A stretch of 64,000 nucleotides of DNA from Rhodamnia argentea (taxonomy: Eukaryota; Streptophyta; Magnoliopsida; Myrtales; Myrtaceae): assembly GCF_020921035.1 (NCBI RefSeq), contig NC_063151.1, positions 20,094,934-20,158,933 of the forward strand, read 5' to 3'. The position numbers were made by a program, and so were the translations under genes. Position 1 is the stretch's first letter, and each line of letters begins with the position of its first letter. Below, in pieces: positions 1 to 11,503 of this stretch. Under the pieces are notes generated by a model. It saw only the letters and a list, made by a program, of their open reading frames with translations. It made no database searches and was not told the DNA's origin.

Positions 1-238
1 TGGTATTTTCTTGAAAATGCGAAGCTCGCGCATTTGTTATAAAAATACAAAACTGTCTGCGTCAGTCAAAACGATGTTGTTTTATCCATCACCTAGCGTT
101 ATTTTCATTTAGTCTTTTATTAAAAGTTCGTTTCCTCATACTCATAAAGCTGAATTCCGTGAGAGATTTTCTGTAATGAATTGGAACCTTATTGGTAATC
201 TTTGTTATTTAACATATCTCGAATCTAAATTATAATTT

Positions 239-636
239 GAGAAAATTTCAAATAACTCGAAGTGCCCTCATTTTTCCAAATAAGGGCACAAAGTGTCCTC
301 ATTAATTGAAAGAAAATTTTCAGCATTTACATTTTTTTTATTTTTTTTTCCTTTTTTCTCTTCCTTTTTGACAATGGCCGATCTTAGGTGATGACCAGCC
401 ACTGGCAAGGGCTGGGTGGCCTCGCCGGTTGTAGGCCGTGTACCCCACTTGAAACCGGCTGCCACCAAAAATGAAGGAACGAAAAAGGAAAAAAAATATA
501 AATGACAAAAATACTCTTGTTTAAGCCTTTTTTTTTTTAGATAATGAGTGCACTTCATGCCTTTATTTGAAATAAGATCTACTTCAGGACATTATTTAAG
601 AAATGAAGGCATTTCATGCCTTTTTTTAAATCTTCC
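239..636. mobile_element. MULE-like MITE, copy A
   Basis: The left arm opens with a GAAAATTTCAAATAA-type terminus followed by an AAGTGCCCTCATTTTTCC motif. The right arm is its diverged reverse complement (a TTTGAAATAAGATC motif, then ATGAAGGCATTTCATGCC). The same arms occur at 15520-15874, 28418-29584 and 33057-33911. An imperfect 10-bp direct repeat flanks it (229-238 ATTATAATTT and 637-646 ATCATAATCT, 8 of 10 matching), in the size range of Mutator-like target duplications. The core at about 375-475 is GC-rich and sits between A/T tracts. No transposase is present, so this is a non-autonomous relic. Family assignment rests on duplication length and inverted arms, not on a transposase. Confidence 0.6.
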
Positions 637-726
637 ATCATAATCTTGTAGAGTTTACAATTTTAATCTAAGAACTCCACTCAAAATAGACGAAATTATA
701 TGTGACAATGAGTTATTAGAGATTAA

Positions 727-2563
727 GGCACCATTCGTTTCGCTAAAAACAACTTTCAAGAAAATATTTTCGGATTTTCCGGCATTCGTTTCATGACAAA
801 AGATGAGCCAAGGAAAACATTTTTAACTCTTGAAAAAAAAACCGTTAAAAGTAGGAAAAAATACTTTCAGAAAGAGAAAAACATTTTCCCTCACCTTCTC
901 CTTACTCTATTTCTTCACCTTCATTTCCTTTTTAAATATCTAAAAAATTTTGGTAATTTTTTATTTTCAAATTTTTAGTAGTTTTTATTTTTCCCTTTTA
1001 TTTTTTTTCCTTATTTTTTTCCTTGCTTCTTGGCCGGGCACCGGCCAAGGCGACAGCCTGCGAGCTCGGGCTCGCCCTATCTCGGCGAGCTCGTGCTCGC
1101 CTAAGGCCAGCGGCTAGCAGAAGAAGGAGGGAAAAGAAAAACATATAAACAAGAAAAGAGAAAAAATAAAATAAAATAAAATAAAGGGCGGCGCTATTTT
1201 CACTCCTTGCATGGCTTAAACACTCCATTTCAGAGTGTACTGACTATATTACCCCTCAATGTGGGGCCCACTTTTTTCTTTTGTTTCTTATTTTTCTTTC
1301 GCTTTCTTTCTTCTTGTTCTCACTTGTGTTGAAGCGTAATGCAGACTTTTTCATTTTCCTCCTCTAAGACCTTTATGCAAACCAACAGAGAGGTTCCGGG
1401 CGGAACCCGAATTGACCTTAAAACCGCTCATCCTAACCTTTTGTCCATGTTTTTTTCTTCTTTCTTGGTTTTTTGTTTTTCTGTAATATACTTGTTATGA
1501 CAGAGTTGGGAATTGTCGAAGTCATCCGGTTTCCAAAGATAATGGAGGAAGCTTTCAGGAGTTCATAGATTAAGTATAAGTACAGTTAAGTCCATGAAGG
1601 AGAATATGTGGAGTAGTTACTAAAGCAGTTCTACTATTTCATGTCGAACAATCAAGAATTGGATAAATGGCGGAACCCCTTTGAAATTAGAATACCTCAA
1701 TAACTTTCATAATTACTCGATTGGAGTGATATGGGAAATCCATTCATGATCTTTAGACTGCGAATGAGAAGCCACTTTTGCTATGAATGTTTATGAATTC
1801 AGTCGAATGTCTTGTTGCTCGAATTTACAAGAAATTAACAATGTAGTAGCTGGTACGAACAAAGAGATAATTTTAGTACGTTGATCAACTCTTTGAGAGT
1901 ACTCACATAGATAAAAGAACAATCAGATCATGAAGCAACACAAATTAAATCAATAGAATCATTTTAGGAACAATCTTGTTTTTGTTAAGAACACGACTTC
2001 TCGTTAATTCAAGAGCAATATGTTATGGGGCCGATATAATTCTTTTACCGCATTGGTTTATTTTTTCATGTCGTTGATCATCAGATCGTGGGAGGCAGCG
2101 TCCTCAGATCCAAAGTCCCTAATCAACAAAACCACCAAGAAAAAAAAAAGGGAAGTTGAAGAAAAAGATGGAACAGAAAAAATAAATCCTAAATGGACCC
2201 CACATTTGAGTCTCTACAGATAGAGAATTCTAAAGGAGAAAAAAGCAATGGGTAATATGGTTAGTACATTGTGAAAGGGAGTATCTAAGTCAAATTGGGA
2301 GTGGAAAAAGCACAACTCTAAATAAATAGCCAAATATTAAAAATAACAAAATAAAAAAGGAAACAACAAAAAATAAAAATTTATTAAAATGTTTACACGG
2401 AGGAAAATCAAATTCAATTTTTCATACTGAATGGATGAAAATATCTTCTAATTTATTTTTTGATTTCAGCCAAACTTCGGAAAATATGGTCATTTTCTCG
2501 AAAAATGATTTTTTGAAAAAGCTTTTTCAAAAACGCATCATTTTTCACGAAACGAACCAAGCC
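727..2563. mobile_element. PIF/Harbinger-like element with nested insertion
   Basis: The left end reads GGCACCATTCGTTTCGC and the right end, reverse complemented, reads GGCTTGGTTCGTTTCGTG, so the termini are inverted repeats. A 3-bp TAA lies on both sides (724-726 and 2564-2566), the usual target duplication of PIF/Harbinger elements. No transposase reading frame is visible. The GC-rich block at about 1030-1125 lies between poly-T and A-rich tracts. Much of the interior (1184-2320) is a separate inverted-repeat element. A 3-bp duplication alone is weak evidence; the paired termini carry the call. Confidence 0.55.
1184..2320. mobile_element. nested inverted-repeat element (hAT-like?)
   Basis: The left arm (from about 1184) and the reverse complement of the right arm (ending about 2320) match over some 70 bases. 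Both contain a CACTCC motif, then a CTTARAYACTCC motif, then a TGTACTRACYATATTACCC motif (left copy at about 1235-1253). The flanks are A/T-rich, so a target duplication cannot be judged. No coding capacity was recognised inside. The superfamily is uncertain. It lies entirely inside the 727-2563 element and is therefore the younger insertion. Confidence 0.5.
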
Positions 2564-2566
2564 TAA

Positions 2567-2792
2567 ACTTTAGAAAGAGATTGTTGATAAATATACTAGA
2601 ATATTACTTCAGTAATTTTTTTTTTTAAAGACAGAATACCAATCATCAAATTTATAAAATGCCTGAATTTTAGAGGATTCTTGTAAAAAGAGCAACTACA
2701 GAAGAAATAACAATGGTCAAGTAAATGAGGTCAAATCCGTCTGTCTCTATTTCCTCTCCTTCCTTCCTTCCTTCCTTCCTTCTCCACCATTG
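2567..2792 (+). promoter_or_regulatory. promoter-proximal region and 5' leader of the CLT gene
   Basis: This spacer separates the PIF-like element from the CLT start codon. It holds A/T-rich DNA and, just before the ATG, a (TTCC)n tetranucleotide tract at about 2757-2780 that probably lies in the 5' UTR. No confident TATA box was picked. Confidence 0.35.
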
Positions 2793-5700
2793 ATGGGATT
2801 CCCGTATTCGGCGTCGTTGCCGTCGTCTCCCTCTCATCTCCTCCATGGCTCGAACCACCATTCTCTCCTCGTGATGTCGTCGATTCGTCTCCCGCTCAAC
2901 CTCCGTCTCTCCTCCAATCTCCTCCCCAAGCTCCCGCCGCTCCAAACCCACCCAAATGTCGCTCGCCTTCCACGAGCTTCGGCCGCGAAGTTCCAGGTCC
3001 GCGCCTCGGGCGGCGATGCCCCTCCGGCGCCTTCCGACGGTAAGCTGGCGATCCTTGGCTCCGCGGCGGTCACCGTCGCGTTCGCCGTCGCCAATCGCGT
3101 GCTCTACAAGCTCGCTCTCGTCCCCATGAAGCAGTATCCTTTCTTTCTCGCGCAGGTCACCACCTTCGGGTGAGTTTTTCTCCCTGCGCCGGTTCTGAAA
3201 TGGAGAATCTTTTATCAATATATGGCCTTTTTTCATTTTTGAAGTAATTTCATTTTGCTATCAATTTTATCATTACATGGCCACGTTATCCATCAAGCGC
3301 GACATGGCCACTTGCAGTTCATGGAGCTGCTGTGCTGAGCATAACTTCTTGTTCGCGTCATTCTCACTTTCCTCAACCAATTTGTAAAACCTACCCTTCA
3401 ATAATGTACGTGCCTATTGGTAAATCACAGGTATGTGGCAATTTATTTTTCGATTCTTTACATCCGCAATCGAGTTGGGATAGTTTCTGGCGAGATGTTA
3501 GCACTTCCCAAATGGCGGTTTGTGGCCATTGGAATGCTTGAAGCCCTGGGAGTAGTTTCTGGGATGTCTGCTGGAGGTACCATACGTTTCGTACAACTGT
3601 AACTATTTAGGCGAATTGCATGGTTCTATTGGTTTTTAAAAGGTTGCAAGTTTATCGGTAGTCTGCAAAAGTGTATGGATGTTGTCGTGGTCTACCATGC
3701 AGAGGACGTATTATCTAATTCATGCTTGCTTGTAAGGGAAAAAATTTAGTCTTATTCAATAAGTTCTTGCCAATAACCATGCCACTGACCAACTTAGCAT
3801 TGCCAAAGAACTAGGGTAAATTCCAAAGGCTGTTATTCTACTCTTGGGTCTAATTTTGTTCAGGCACTGTAATTTCAAAAAAATTCATATGAAACAGTAT
3901 TGATTGAGGTTGCACCATTTTTCAGTTGCGAACCTAACAGGAATCTGACATGACACATGACTGAGGCTTAATGTGGCACTTTTATTCATGTGCCATGCCG
4001 TGCAAGCTCATGTTAGGTTTTTGGTGAAAGAGAGACAGAGTTAGCACAATGGAAACCAAGTTAGACTGGTAGTGAACTAACTTAACAATTTGAAATTTGT
4101 AGCAACCTGATCAAAAGTCATGAGAAACTTGAATGGCCAATAAAGTAATCTACCTTGAAGAGTCATGATGGTGGACTTGATGTGCTTGCTACAAAACCAA
4201 AAAGAAAGCTTTAGAAAATAGGTTTTTTTTTTTTTAAAAAGAGAAAAAAAGGTTGTGCAGCTACACAAAGTAAGGTATAAGAAAATTAAAAGCGATTGTC
4301 AAGGGGAAAAAGTATATTATGAAGTTTTTAATAACTAACGAGCTAGAATTCTGAAACTTCATATCTTATGCAGCAATGCTCCCTGGACCCGCCATACCCA
4401 TATTGAGCCAGGTAATTTTGATTTTGTGAGGATATTTAAGCTGAAATTCCCATCTGAAGACATGCTTGTTATATCCATCTGGGTTTAAGATTGCCCAGAT
4501 TGTTAGATTGTTAATAAACTATGTTGCAAGATAGAAATGAATGAGCGTGCTGTCAAGTTTTTTGGACATCTCCAAGGCAAAAACCATGAATAAGCAATTG
4601 CAAATAAGACTATTGACTTGTCCTATTTTAATCGCTCAAAAAAAGCAAATTCTCTCTTAGAAAACCCAAATTTCACTGGAATAGTTTGCATGTCATCTGG
4701 TAACGATGGCTTTCATTTTTTCCTTTCTGTTGCAGACTTTTTTGGTGTGGCAACTGACTTTCTCAACTGTTCTTCTGGGTAGGAAGTATTCATTTAATCA
4801 AATTGCTGGCTGCTTACTTGTAGCTGCTGGCGTAGTAGTGGCTGTAGCAAGGTATCATAATCTCTTTATGTTGGCTATGGCTCATGCAAGTTATCAAATG
4901 ATCTTCTTGATATGAAGTATTGGGTTGTTCTTGCTGCAACATTGTCCCTATATATGCTCCGACTATTATCCTATTAGATTGGACCTTCATTTTTTCATGC
5001 AAATAAATTTGCTGCAAATATTTCCTTTTAATAGTAAAAGATCTAACAATGTGTCCTCTGTCAAGGTCATAACTTTTAATAGATAATTTGCCTCGTTTTA
5101 AGACACTGTTGTTATAGACTCGTTCTCAATGTCAATACACTCCAATATGATAGTCCTAATTGCATTTATCACGCTCATTTTGCCACGCCCAATCCATCTT
5201 CATATGCGTCCTCAACACCGACTTGAAGAAAGCTATTTCAAATGTATCTTGAACCTTATGTCTAATTTTGTCATCTTTCTACATTGTGCTTCTAGAGTTT
5301 TGAATGTTAAATAGGTAGGAAAGATGCTTCAAGAAATTTTAAATTCAATTCATGTAGATATAGCTTAAACACATTGAACTGCTTGTAAATAACCCCTAGG
5401 AGCTCCTAAGTCACATATAAATCAATCCACATAACATGGCGTTATATCACATGTTGCATTGAGATAATTATTATGCGTATCACATTCTATTGATGCTTAG
5501 GGTAATTCTAGTGGACTTTTGTTTGATTTTTTTTTTTGGATAGCTACCGGTAATAGCTATATTGTAACTCGTTGATGATCTCTCTACTCATGAATTTTCC
5601 GGTTGTTTAATTTGCATTGAACAATATTCACTTTTCATCACATTGCCTCAACTTTCTGCTGGGCTAATCTAATCGCTAATAGCGACTGGGGAGGAAGAAA

Positions 5701-8700
5701 AACATTTGCTCATTGATGTTCCTCCATCATTCTCATTTGGGATCTTAGCAATTACATCTGGTTGCTATATAACTCACTTCTGGATTGACTGTTCATGATT
5801 TGTTGATGCTTAACACACCATAATTTCATTTAAGGAAGGGAAAGGAACCAGTATGTCCTATGCATCATTTCAAAGATGATCCAATTTTGTCTCTAGGTAA
5901 GGAAGCATGGGCAGTGAAGTATCGTGGAATCACTGTCAACGTATTCAATAGCTTAAACATGTGGGTAAAGACATGGTTCAATACTTAAATACTCCAACTT
6001 CCTCTCATGCGTCATTCGTAGACTCATGAAGACGGAACTTAATATTTAAGTACTCTTAACGTTCAGTGCTTCCGTTGATATGAGAACTAGCAATCAGCTG
6101 ATATAGCTTTATCGATTGTTTGATTTTACTTGTAAAGCCTTGTAATGGTAAAATTACCACTTGATCCTGGGAAGTCTTGAGTTTGAGTTGTGGAAGCAAC
6201 CTCTTTGTCAAAAAGCAAGAGAAGGCTGTGTTTGTTAGATGACCCTTTCCCGACCCTGCATTGTGGGAAGGGAGCCTTGTTGGCCGGGAACACAGTTTTA
6301 TTTTGTTGCTTCATGCAATAGACAATAAGTTACCGGCATTTTCCTGTTATGTTTTTCAGTGGGTCTAATTCTGGTCAGAGTTTATCTGGAATTGATTTTG
6401 CTTGGCCATTGGTGATGATTGCTTCCAGTGCTTTTCAAGCTGGTGCTTCTATTATAAAGGTTAGAAAAGGAAAACCTCTCAAGTCTTAAACAGATTGTAT
6501 GATATGCCAGCAAAATGGTAAACGTTGAATTTTCTTCAATGGACAGGAATCTGTTTTTATTGATGCTGCAAGGCGCCTTAAGGTAGATGGTCCGCTGAAT
6601 CCCAGTATCCAGTTTAGGTGAAATTGACTAACTACTTATTGAATGTCTCTAACTTATATCCTTTCAGGGGAAATCACTTGACATTTTTGTCGTGAATTCT
6701 TTTGGATCTGGGTTTCAGGTAATTCTCATTGTCTGCATTGGACTTTCGGTGGAACTTTGTCATCATAACACGTCATGATGGTAACTACCAGGAGAAAATT
6801 GTGTTTGGAGTTGAGTCCAACAGTCTGATATAAATTTTCAGTAAAGTGATGGAGACAGCTCTTTTTCTTTAAAGAAGAGTGACACTGTAATAAATCTACG
6901 CCTTAGAAACTGAAGATGACCATGGCGTATAAGCGTAGAAATGTTATCATGCAATATGGGTGTGTATATTATCTATCTTCTGGTGACAACCAAGTATCAC
7001 GCTTTCCTGGATACATTAGACAATAGGTAAGCCTGTGCCAAATTTATGTCGTAAATAGAAACCCATCGGAGACAAAGTAGCCGACAAAGACTTAGTCAGT
7101 TTGGGGAACTCTAATATGACTTCATAAGTTGACTCTTTACAACCTTGATTATTGAAGTGTTCGATTATTTCTTTCTTTTGGCTTTGCCACAAATTTTTTC
7201 AGACCTAGAGGGCAATGTGTGAGAAAATATACTGTTGAAGGGTAAACCACAACTATTTCCTGTTAACTTTCATGTTGCAAAATTATTGTCACTGAAGGTA
7301 CGTACATGTACGGGGCAAAACAAAAAAGACAGTTTGTACATGTTGCCATCCCCACTTAAGGGGGAAGGTGAATACGTATCTTTTGCCATATCAAAAATTC
7401 GCATAGCGGATGAAAGATATTCAAAGATTTTGCAGTAAGAGATATAGTTGTCCTGATGATGCATCACTCACTGTTCGTTTTGATGTCCTTCATTTTCAGG
7501 CTCTTTTTGTGTTTCTTTTTCTGCCTTTTCTGTCAAATTTGAAAGGCATACCATTTGCCCAGCTTCCTCTGTATCTGAAAGAAGGAGCTGGTTGCTTTCT
7601 AAACATTGGAGCCAACACCACAGGTAAGCTCTCCCATCTTTAGGTAGTCCTAACTGTGTTTCCTGATATTTATTTCTACGAACCGTGTTACATTCTTTAC
7701 CATTACATCTCTGCAACCACTGACAGAATTCCTCATCCATTACATGAGGGTCACTACTTTTTAACCGTGGACAATCCATATATCAATGGTGGTCATGTCC
7801 ATCCATCTCATCTTCACCGAAGTTTTGATCTCTTTCTTTGAAATGGGCAAGGTTTAGGGACAATCATCATTCTCTTGATTCCGTTAATTTTTAAAATTTT
7901 CAACTTCTCTCTAGTTAAAAAAAACAAAAATCATTTTCTCATTTTTCACATTAGCTTCAGCTACATCTACACTCATCTTTGAGAACTAGAAATTAGGTCC
8001 TTTTTTCTGAATTTGGAACCCATTGGGCACCTTATCATTATTTGTGCAAAGTATGGGCACTTATAGGTGGCATTCGGTTATCAGGAAAAATACTGTGAAC
8101 TCTTAAAAACTATGACAAGCTTTTGATCAGCTTTCCTACACGAACCATTTCGCTAGGTATGTCTTGAGGTGAAATTGAAAAAAACTTCTGCTAGGATTAT
8201 TATGCATGCTATTTTAGTATATTCCTCGTGAATTTATGTGTAATTGTACTTTACTAAAAGATACTTTTGACTTTGTACAGCCTATGTACCTCATTTGATG
8301 TGTTCCCTTTTCAGTTAACTTCCTTCATCTTGCTTATATTGAACTCATCTTTTTACCTGTGCAATACGTTCAAGGTTGTGATGGGGCACCGTGGCTTCCA
8401 TTAATTTTTGTAACTACCAACATTATCTTCAATATATCGTTGCTCAATCTGGTGAAGATGTCTTCTGCTGTTGTTGCTTCTCTTGCCGTAATGTTGTCAG
8501 GTCATCTCTCTCTCTCTCTCTCTCTCTTGTGTGCGCTATGTATGTGCACATGGTGTAGATATCTGATTGACACTCTGTCTTGGCAGTTCCCATTTCAATT
8601 TATGTCCTTTCTCTGCACATGGTGTAGATATCTGACTGACTCTCCCTCTGTCTTGGCAGTTCCCATTTCAATTTATGTCCTTTCTCGTCCATTGCCATAT

Positions 8701-8811
8701 CTCCCTGAAGGTGTGAGCTTAAGTCCCTTTTTTGTGATCGGCGGGATCATTCTTGTGCTAGGTCTTATTCTTTACAATGTACCCCAAAGGCAGGCTGCAA
8801 AAAGTGATTAG
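2793..8811 (+). CDS. CLT: CRT-like plastid transporter (CLT family)
   Basis: Plant homologue of the Plasmodium chloroquine-resistance transporter. CLT proteins sit in the plastid envelope and move glutathione and gamma-glutamylcysteine to the cytosol (family knowledge). Coding exons by frame-checked splicing: 2793-3169, 3431-3576, 4374-4411, 4736-4851, 6360-6459, 6547-6582, 6668-6718, 7500-7623, 8375-8500, 8660-8811. They sum to 1266 nt, or 421 residues, normal for the family. The first ~75 residues are rich in Ser, Pro and Arg and look like a transit peptide. Hydrophobic segments follow, including NRVLYKLALVPMKQYPFFLA, LPGPAIPILSQ, LWQ-type helices and the final FVIGGIILVLGLILY. Introns are GT-AG. 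ATG 2793 was chosen as the first in-frame start; ATG 2874 is an alternative that shortens the leader by 27 residues. The last acceptor is tandemly duplicated (see findings). Confidence 0.93.
8505..8527. repeat. (TC)n microsatellite in CLT intron 9
   Basis: A run of TC dinucleotides immediately downstream of the exon-9 donor. Because this intron is read through without a stop, the tract would encode Leu-Ser repeats if the intron were retained. Confidence 0.8.
8545..8686 (+). repeat. tandem duplication spanning a splice acceptor
   Basis: Copy 1 is 8545-8613 (69 nt) and copy 2 is 8614-8686 (73 nt). They differ by one substitution and a small indel. Each copy contains the end of intron 9, a TTGGCAG acceptor (AG at 8585-8586 and 8658-8659) and the first 27 nt of exon 10. 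Only the second acceptor gives a full-length protein. The first keeps the frame but meets TAG after 14 codons. Confidence 0.9.
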
Positions 8812-9558
8812 AACAAACTTATTGCCCGTGAGAAATTGATAGCCTAGACCCTGGACTAGTCCACCACTATTGTTTTGTTCAATCAATCCGACTTTTTTCG
8901 AGTGTAAATGTGGCACGATAGGATTGCTCTCTAGGTAGATTTACTCAAATGAAAGCTAATGAGCCTTAGATATTGTGTATCAAGTTTGTTCTTGTATAAC
9001 TTCTAATTATTAGTCCATATTATCGTGCACATTGTCCATGAAGTGATGATGGTTAGACTAGAATCAAATGGCTTTACTGTGTTGACCTGATGTTGACGTC
9101 CTTCTCCCGGCTTCTCAAATTTATGGTTGACAAGATTTTATTTGACAACCAATACTAACTATGGTTATTACTATCATGAATTAAATTTAAAATCCTGTAG
9201 TCAGTCTGCTCATATCGTATGTTCATTGATTCTTTTTTCCATATCAATTGGACATGTTTGAAACCAAAGTCACCTGGAGCATGGATCGCTCCAATATGTA
9301 AAACGAAAATGGGAATTTGGAACATCCCTTGTCCAAAAAATATGGTTCGGCAGGTGTAGGCTTCTTTTAAGATGAAGTTAGAATAAGATGTATTCGACCA
9401 AAACAAAAAAAACAAAGTTAGAATGAGACGTGATTTCTTAGCTACAGTAAGTATAGGTGGTAATATGTGCTTCAGACACATCTAAAGTCACTAAGTTTCA
9501 AGTTCAAAAATTAGCTTTAAATTTGTTCTCTAATACAAACTATTATCATATAAAATAT

Positions 9559-9598
<40 letters not shown>

Positions 9599-9877
9599 TA
9601 AATAACATGATTATTTCTAGTGGAATATACAGAATGGAAATCACGAATTAAAACGCAGATCACGAACGAAATAGTGCATGTGGGTGACCTTGGTTTAAAC
9701 TTAGAAATTTCTACGTTCTGAGGTATTGCCATTGAGAAAATGTTTGTTAACTTATTTAGATGCCATATAGGTTTTTGAAGGTCCACTTATTTGAAGTTCT
9801 AGTCAAATTTCACGTAATTTATGACTTAAAAGTTTTGATGTGATTTTTTTTTTTGGGGTCCATCGATTTCAAGTGAT
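8812..9877. other. CLT 3' flank and intergenic spacer
   Basis: The first ~200 bases after the stop are T-rich and probably contain the CLT 3' UTR and poly(A) region. The rest is AT-rich, with a (TG)n(GA)n microsatellite at 9558-9598. No gene was recognised on either strand. Confidence 0.5.
9558..9598. repeat. compound (TG)n(GA)n microsatellite
   Basis: About 12 TG units (to 9582) pass directly into eight GA units. Confidence 0.9.
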
Positions 9878-9885
9878 ATCTCGAT

Positions 9886-10600
9886 TAGGGATGAGCAAGT
9901 CGAACCGACCAAACCGGATTGGACCAATGGTCCGATTATTGGTTCTAAAGGGTGGTGGTGCAGTTCCTGGGATTTAAAATTGGAACTGGTAGCCGGGCGA
10001 TCCGGTTTCTGATCCCGGAGGTATAGGGCCATATCGATGGATTTTTTTTTTTTTTAAAGTTTTACCGGTTCAAAATTTCAAATAGTAAATTTCACAGCGC
10101 CTCCAATAACTTGGGTGTACTAAAAGCAGTTCAATCCCATTTCCTGAGATATGAAAGCGTGCAGAGACGGTAAGATACCAAGAAGTGAACGAGTCATCTA
10201 AGATTTGGACTTTAGGTAAAGAACAAATCATTCTTGCAATATGTGGGTCTCCTCCTCTGGCTGAAACGACGACAACATATAGAAGAGGACAACCAGAAAT
10301 CGCTGCCGACTCAATGTTCTTCACAGTCTTTACGAGATAAACGAAGAGGGGTCGTAGAAAGTAAAAGGAAAAAATGATGACTTTGTACGGCAAATAGATC
10401 CTGAAAGCTTGGCTATGAAAGCGTGGATATGAAGGTGTGCTGTGACATTGTTGGTGGTTCCATCATGGAAAATTTACCAGTTACATTAGACCGTCCGGGA
10501 ACCAGACTGGTCGGACTGGTCTAGTCTGATTCTAGGGACCGTCGCTCCGATCCCCGGTTCTTGAGGGGAACCGAACCGGACCGGGAACTACTCACCCCTA
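9886..10600. mobile_element. non-autonomous hAT-like element
   Basis: The left end reads TAGGGATGAGCAAGT and the right end, reverse complemented, TAGGGGTGAGTAGTT, typical of plant hAT termini. Both ends continue into CGGTTC/CCGG-rich subterminal sequence. An 8-bp direct repeat flanks it, ATCTCGAT at 9878-9885 and ATCTTGAT at 10601-10608 (7 of 8), the target duplication length of hAT transposons. The 715-bp interior has no transposase frame. Confidence 0.75.
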
Positions 10601-10608
10601 ATCTTGAT

Positions 10609-11503
10609 ACACTAACAAATACGACATTTGGTGTTGCTGGAAGATCGGTTTGCCAGAAAACATCAAAATCTATAGAGGAAATAAATAGTCGCACACAATT
10701 TTTGGCAAGTCAAATTGCGAGAGGATCTAAATATTACAAACTCATATTTTATCTTCCCTAAACGTATTCAGGGAAAATCCGTCAACAGTGGATTGTGCAG
10801 TGAAACATTGCTTCTAATGGACAACATAGATCAGAAGATGCTGGAAACGTTAATCACAAAAAATTGCAGCAGATGGGCAGAAAATGTAGAGCTTTAACTC
10901 GGAAAAATTATTTGACCCAAAAAAAAAACACACTCGGAAAAACGTTAATCACAACATTTACAACCTAGTCTTGACGATGTCATGTTCCTGAGTTCCGACA
11001 ATGGTTTGATTACCAGCACATAATATGATCACATTGCAGAAAAATATAAGAACTATCAACCAAAAGAGTCGCCGCTAGAGTTTTCGTGATATATCACTGA
11101 TTAATGCAATCAGAGCACAGGGTTAACATCAATATTTTCCAGAAAATGCATTGATAGGGTACTTTGGCCGTGCTTTAGGAGTAGTTTTTACAGGTGTTTA
11201 GGCTCAGAATACAAAAAGCTTACAGTGGCTCAAAGTAGAATAAAATCTGAAAGCCAAAATGGAGAATAACATTGGTTTAATGAAGTTGCAATCTCACATG
11301 AAGCATTTGCAAGTTTTACGTAACATTCAACATAATAATCAACTAGCCTCCCGTCAAATTATAAAACCTACGACTCTTCCAGTAAAACAAAACCGCACCA
11401 TCGATGAAATGGTATTTACTCGCCTCTGCCTCGTTATTGCTCAAACAGCAGCCACGCATCATAAGATATTCTCGCAATGATAAGCTTACTCCTTCAATTC
11501 TTT
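10609..11503. other. intergenic spacer and 3' flank of the neuroguidin gene
   Basis: AT-rich sequence with no recognised gene. The part next to 11503 is expected to hold the 3' UTR of the minus-strand neuroguidin gene. Short open frames here lack any family resemblance that I can see. Confidence 0.4.

Noticed and set aside
2670-3236. 188-residue minus-strand frame
   Set aside because: It is antisense to CLT exon 1, Arg/Glu-rich by composition, and matches no family.
8359-8811. Continuous 150-residue frame at the CLT 3' end
   Set aside because: It joins exon 9 and exon 10 by reading through intron 9. Family alignment from memory and the GT/AG sites indicate splicing, so it is not a separate gene.
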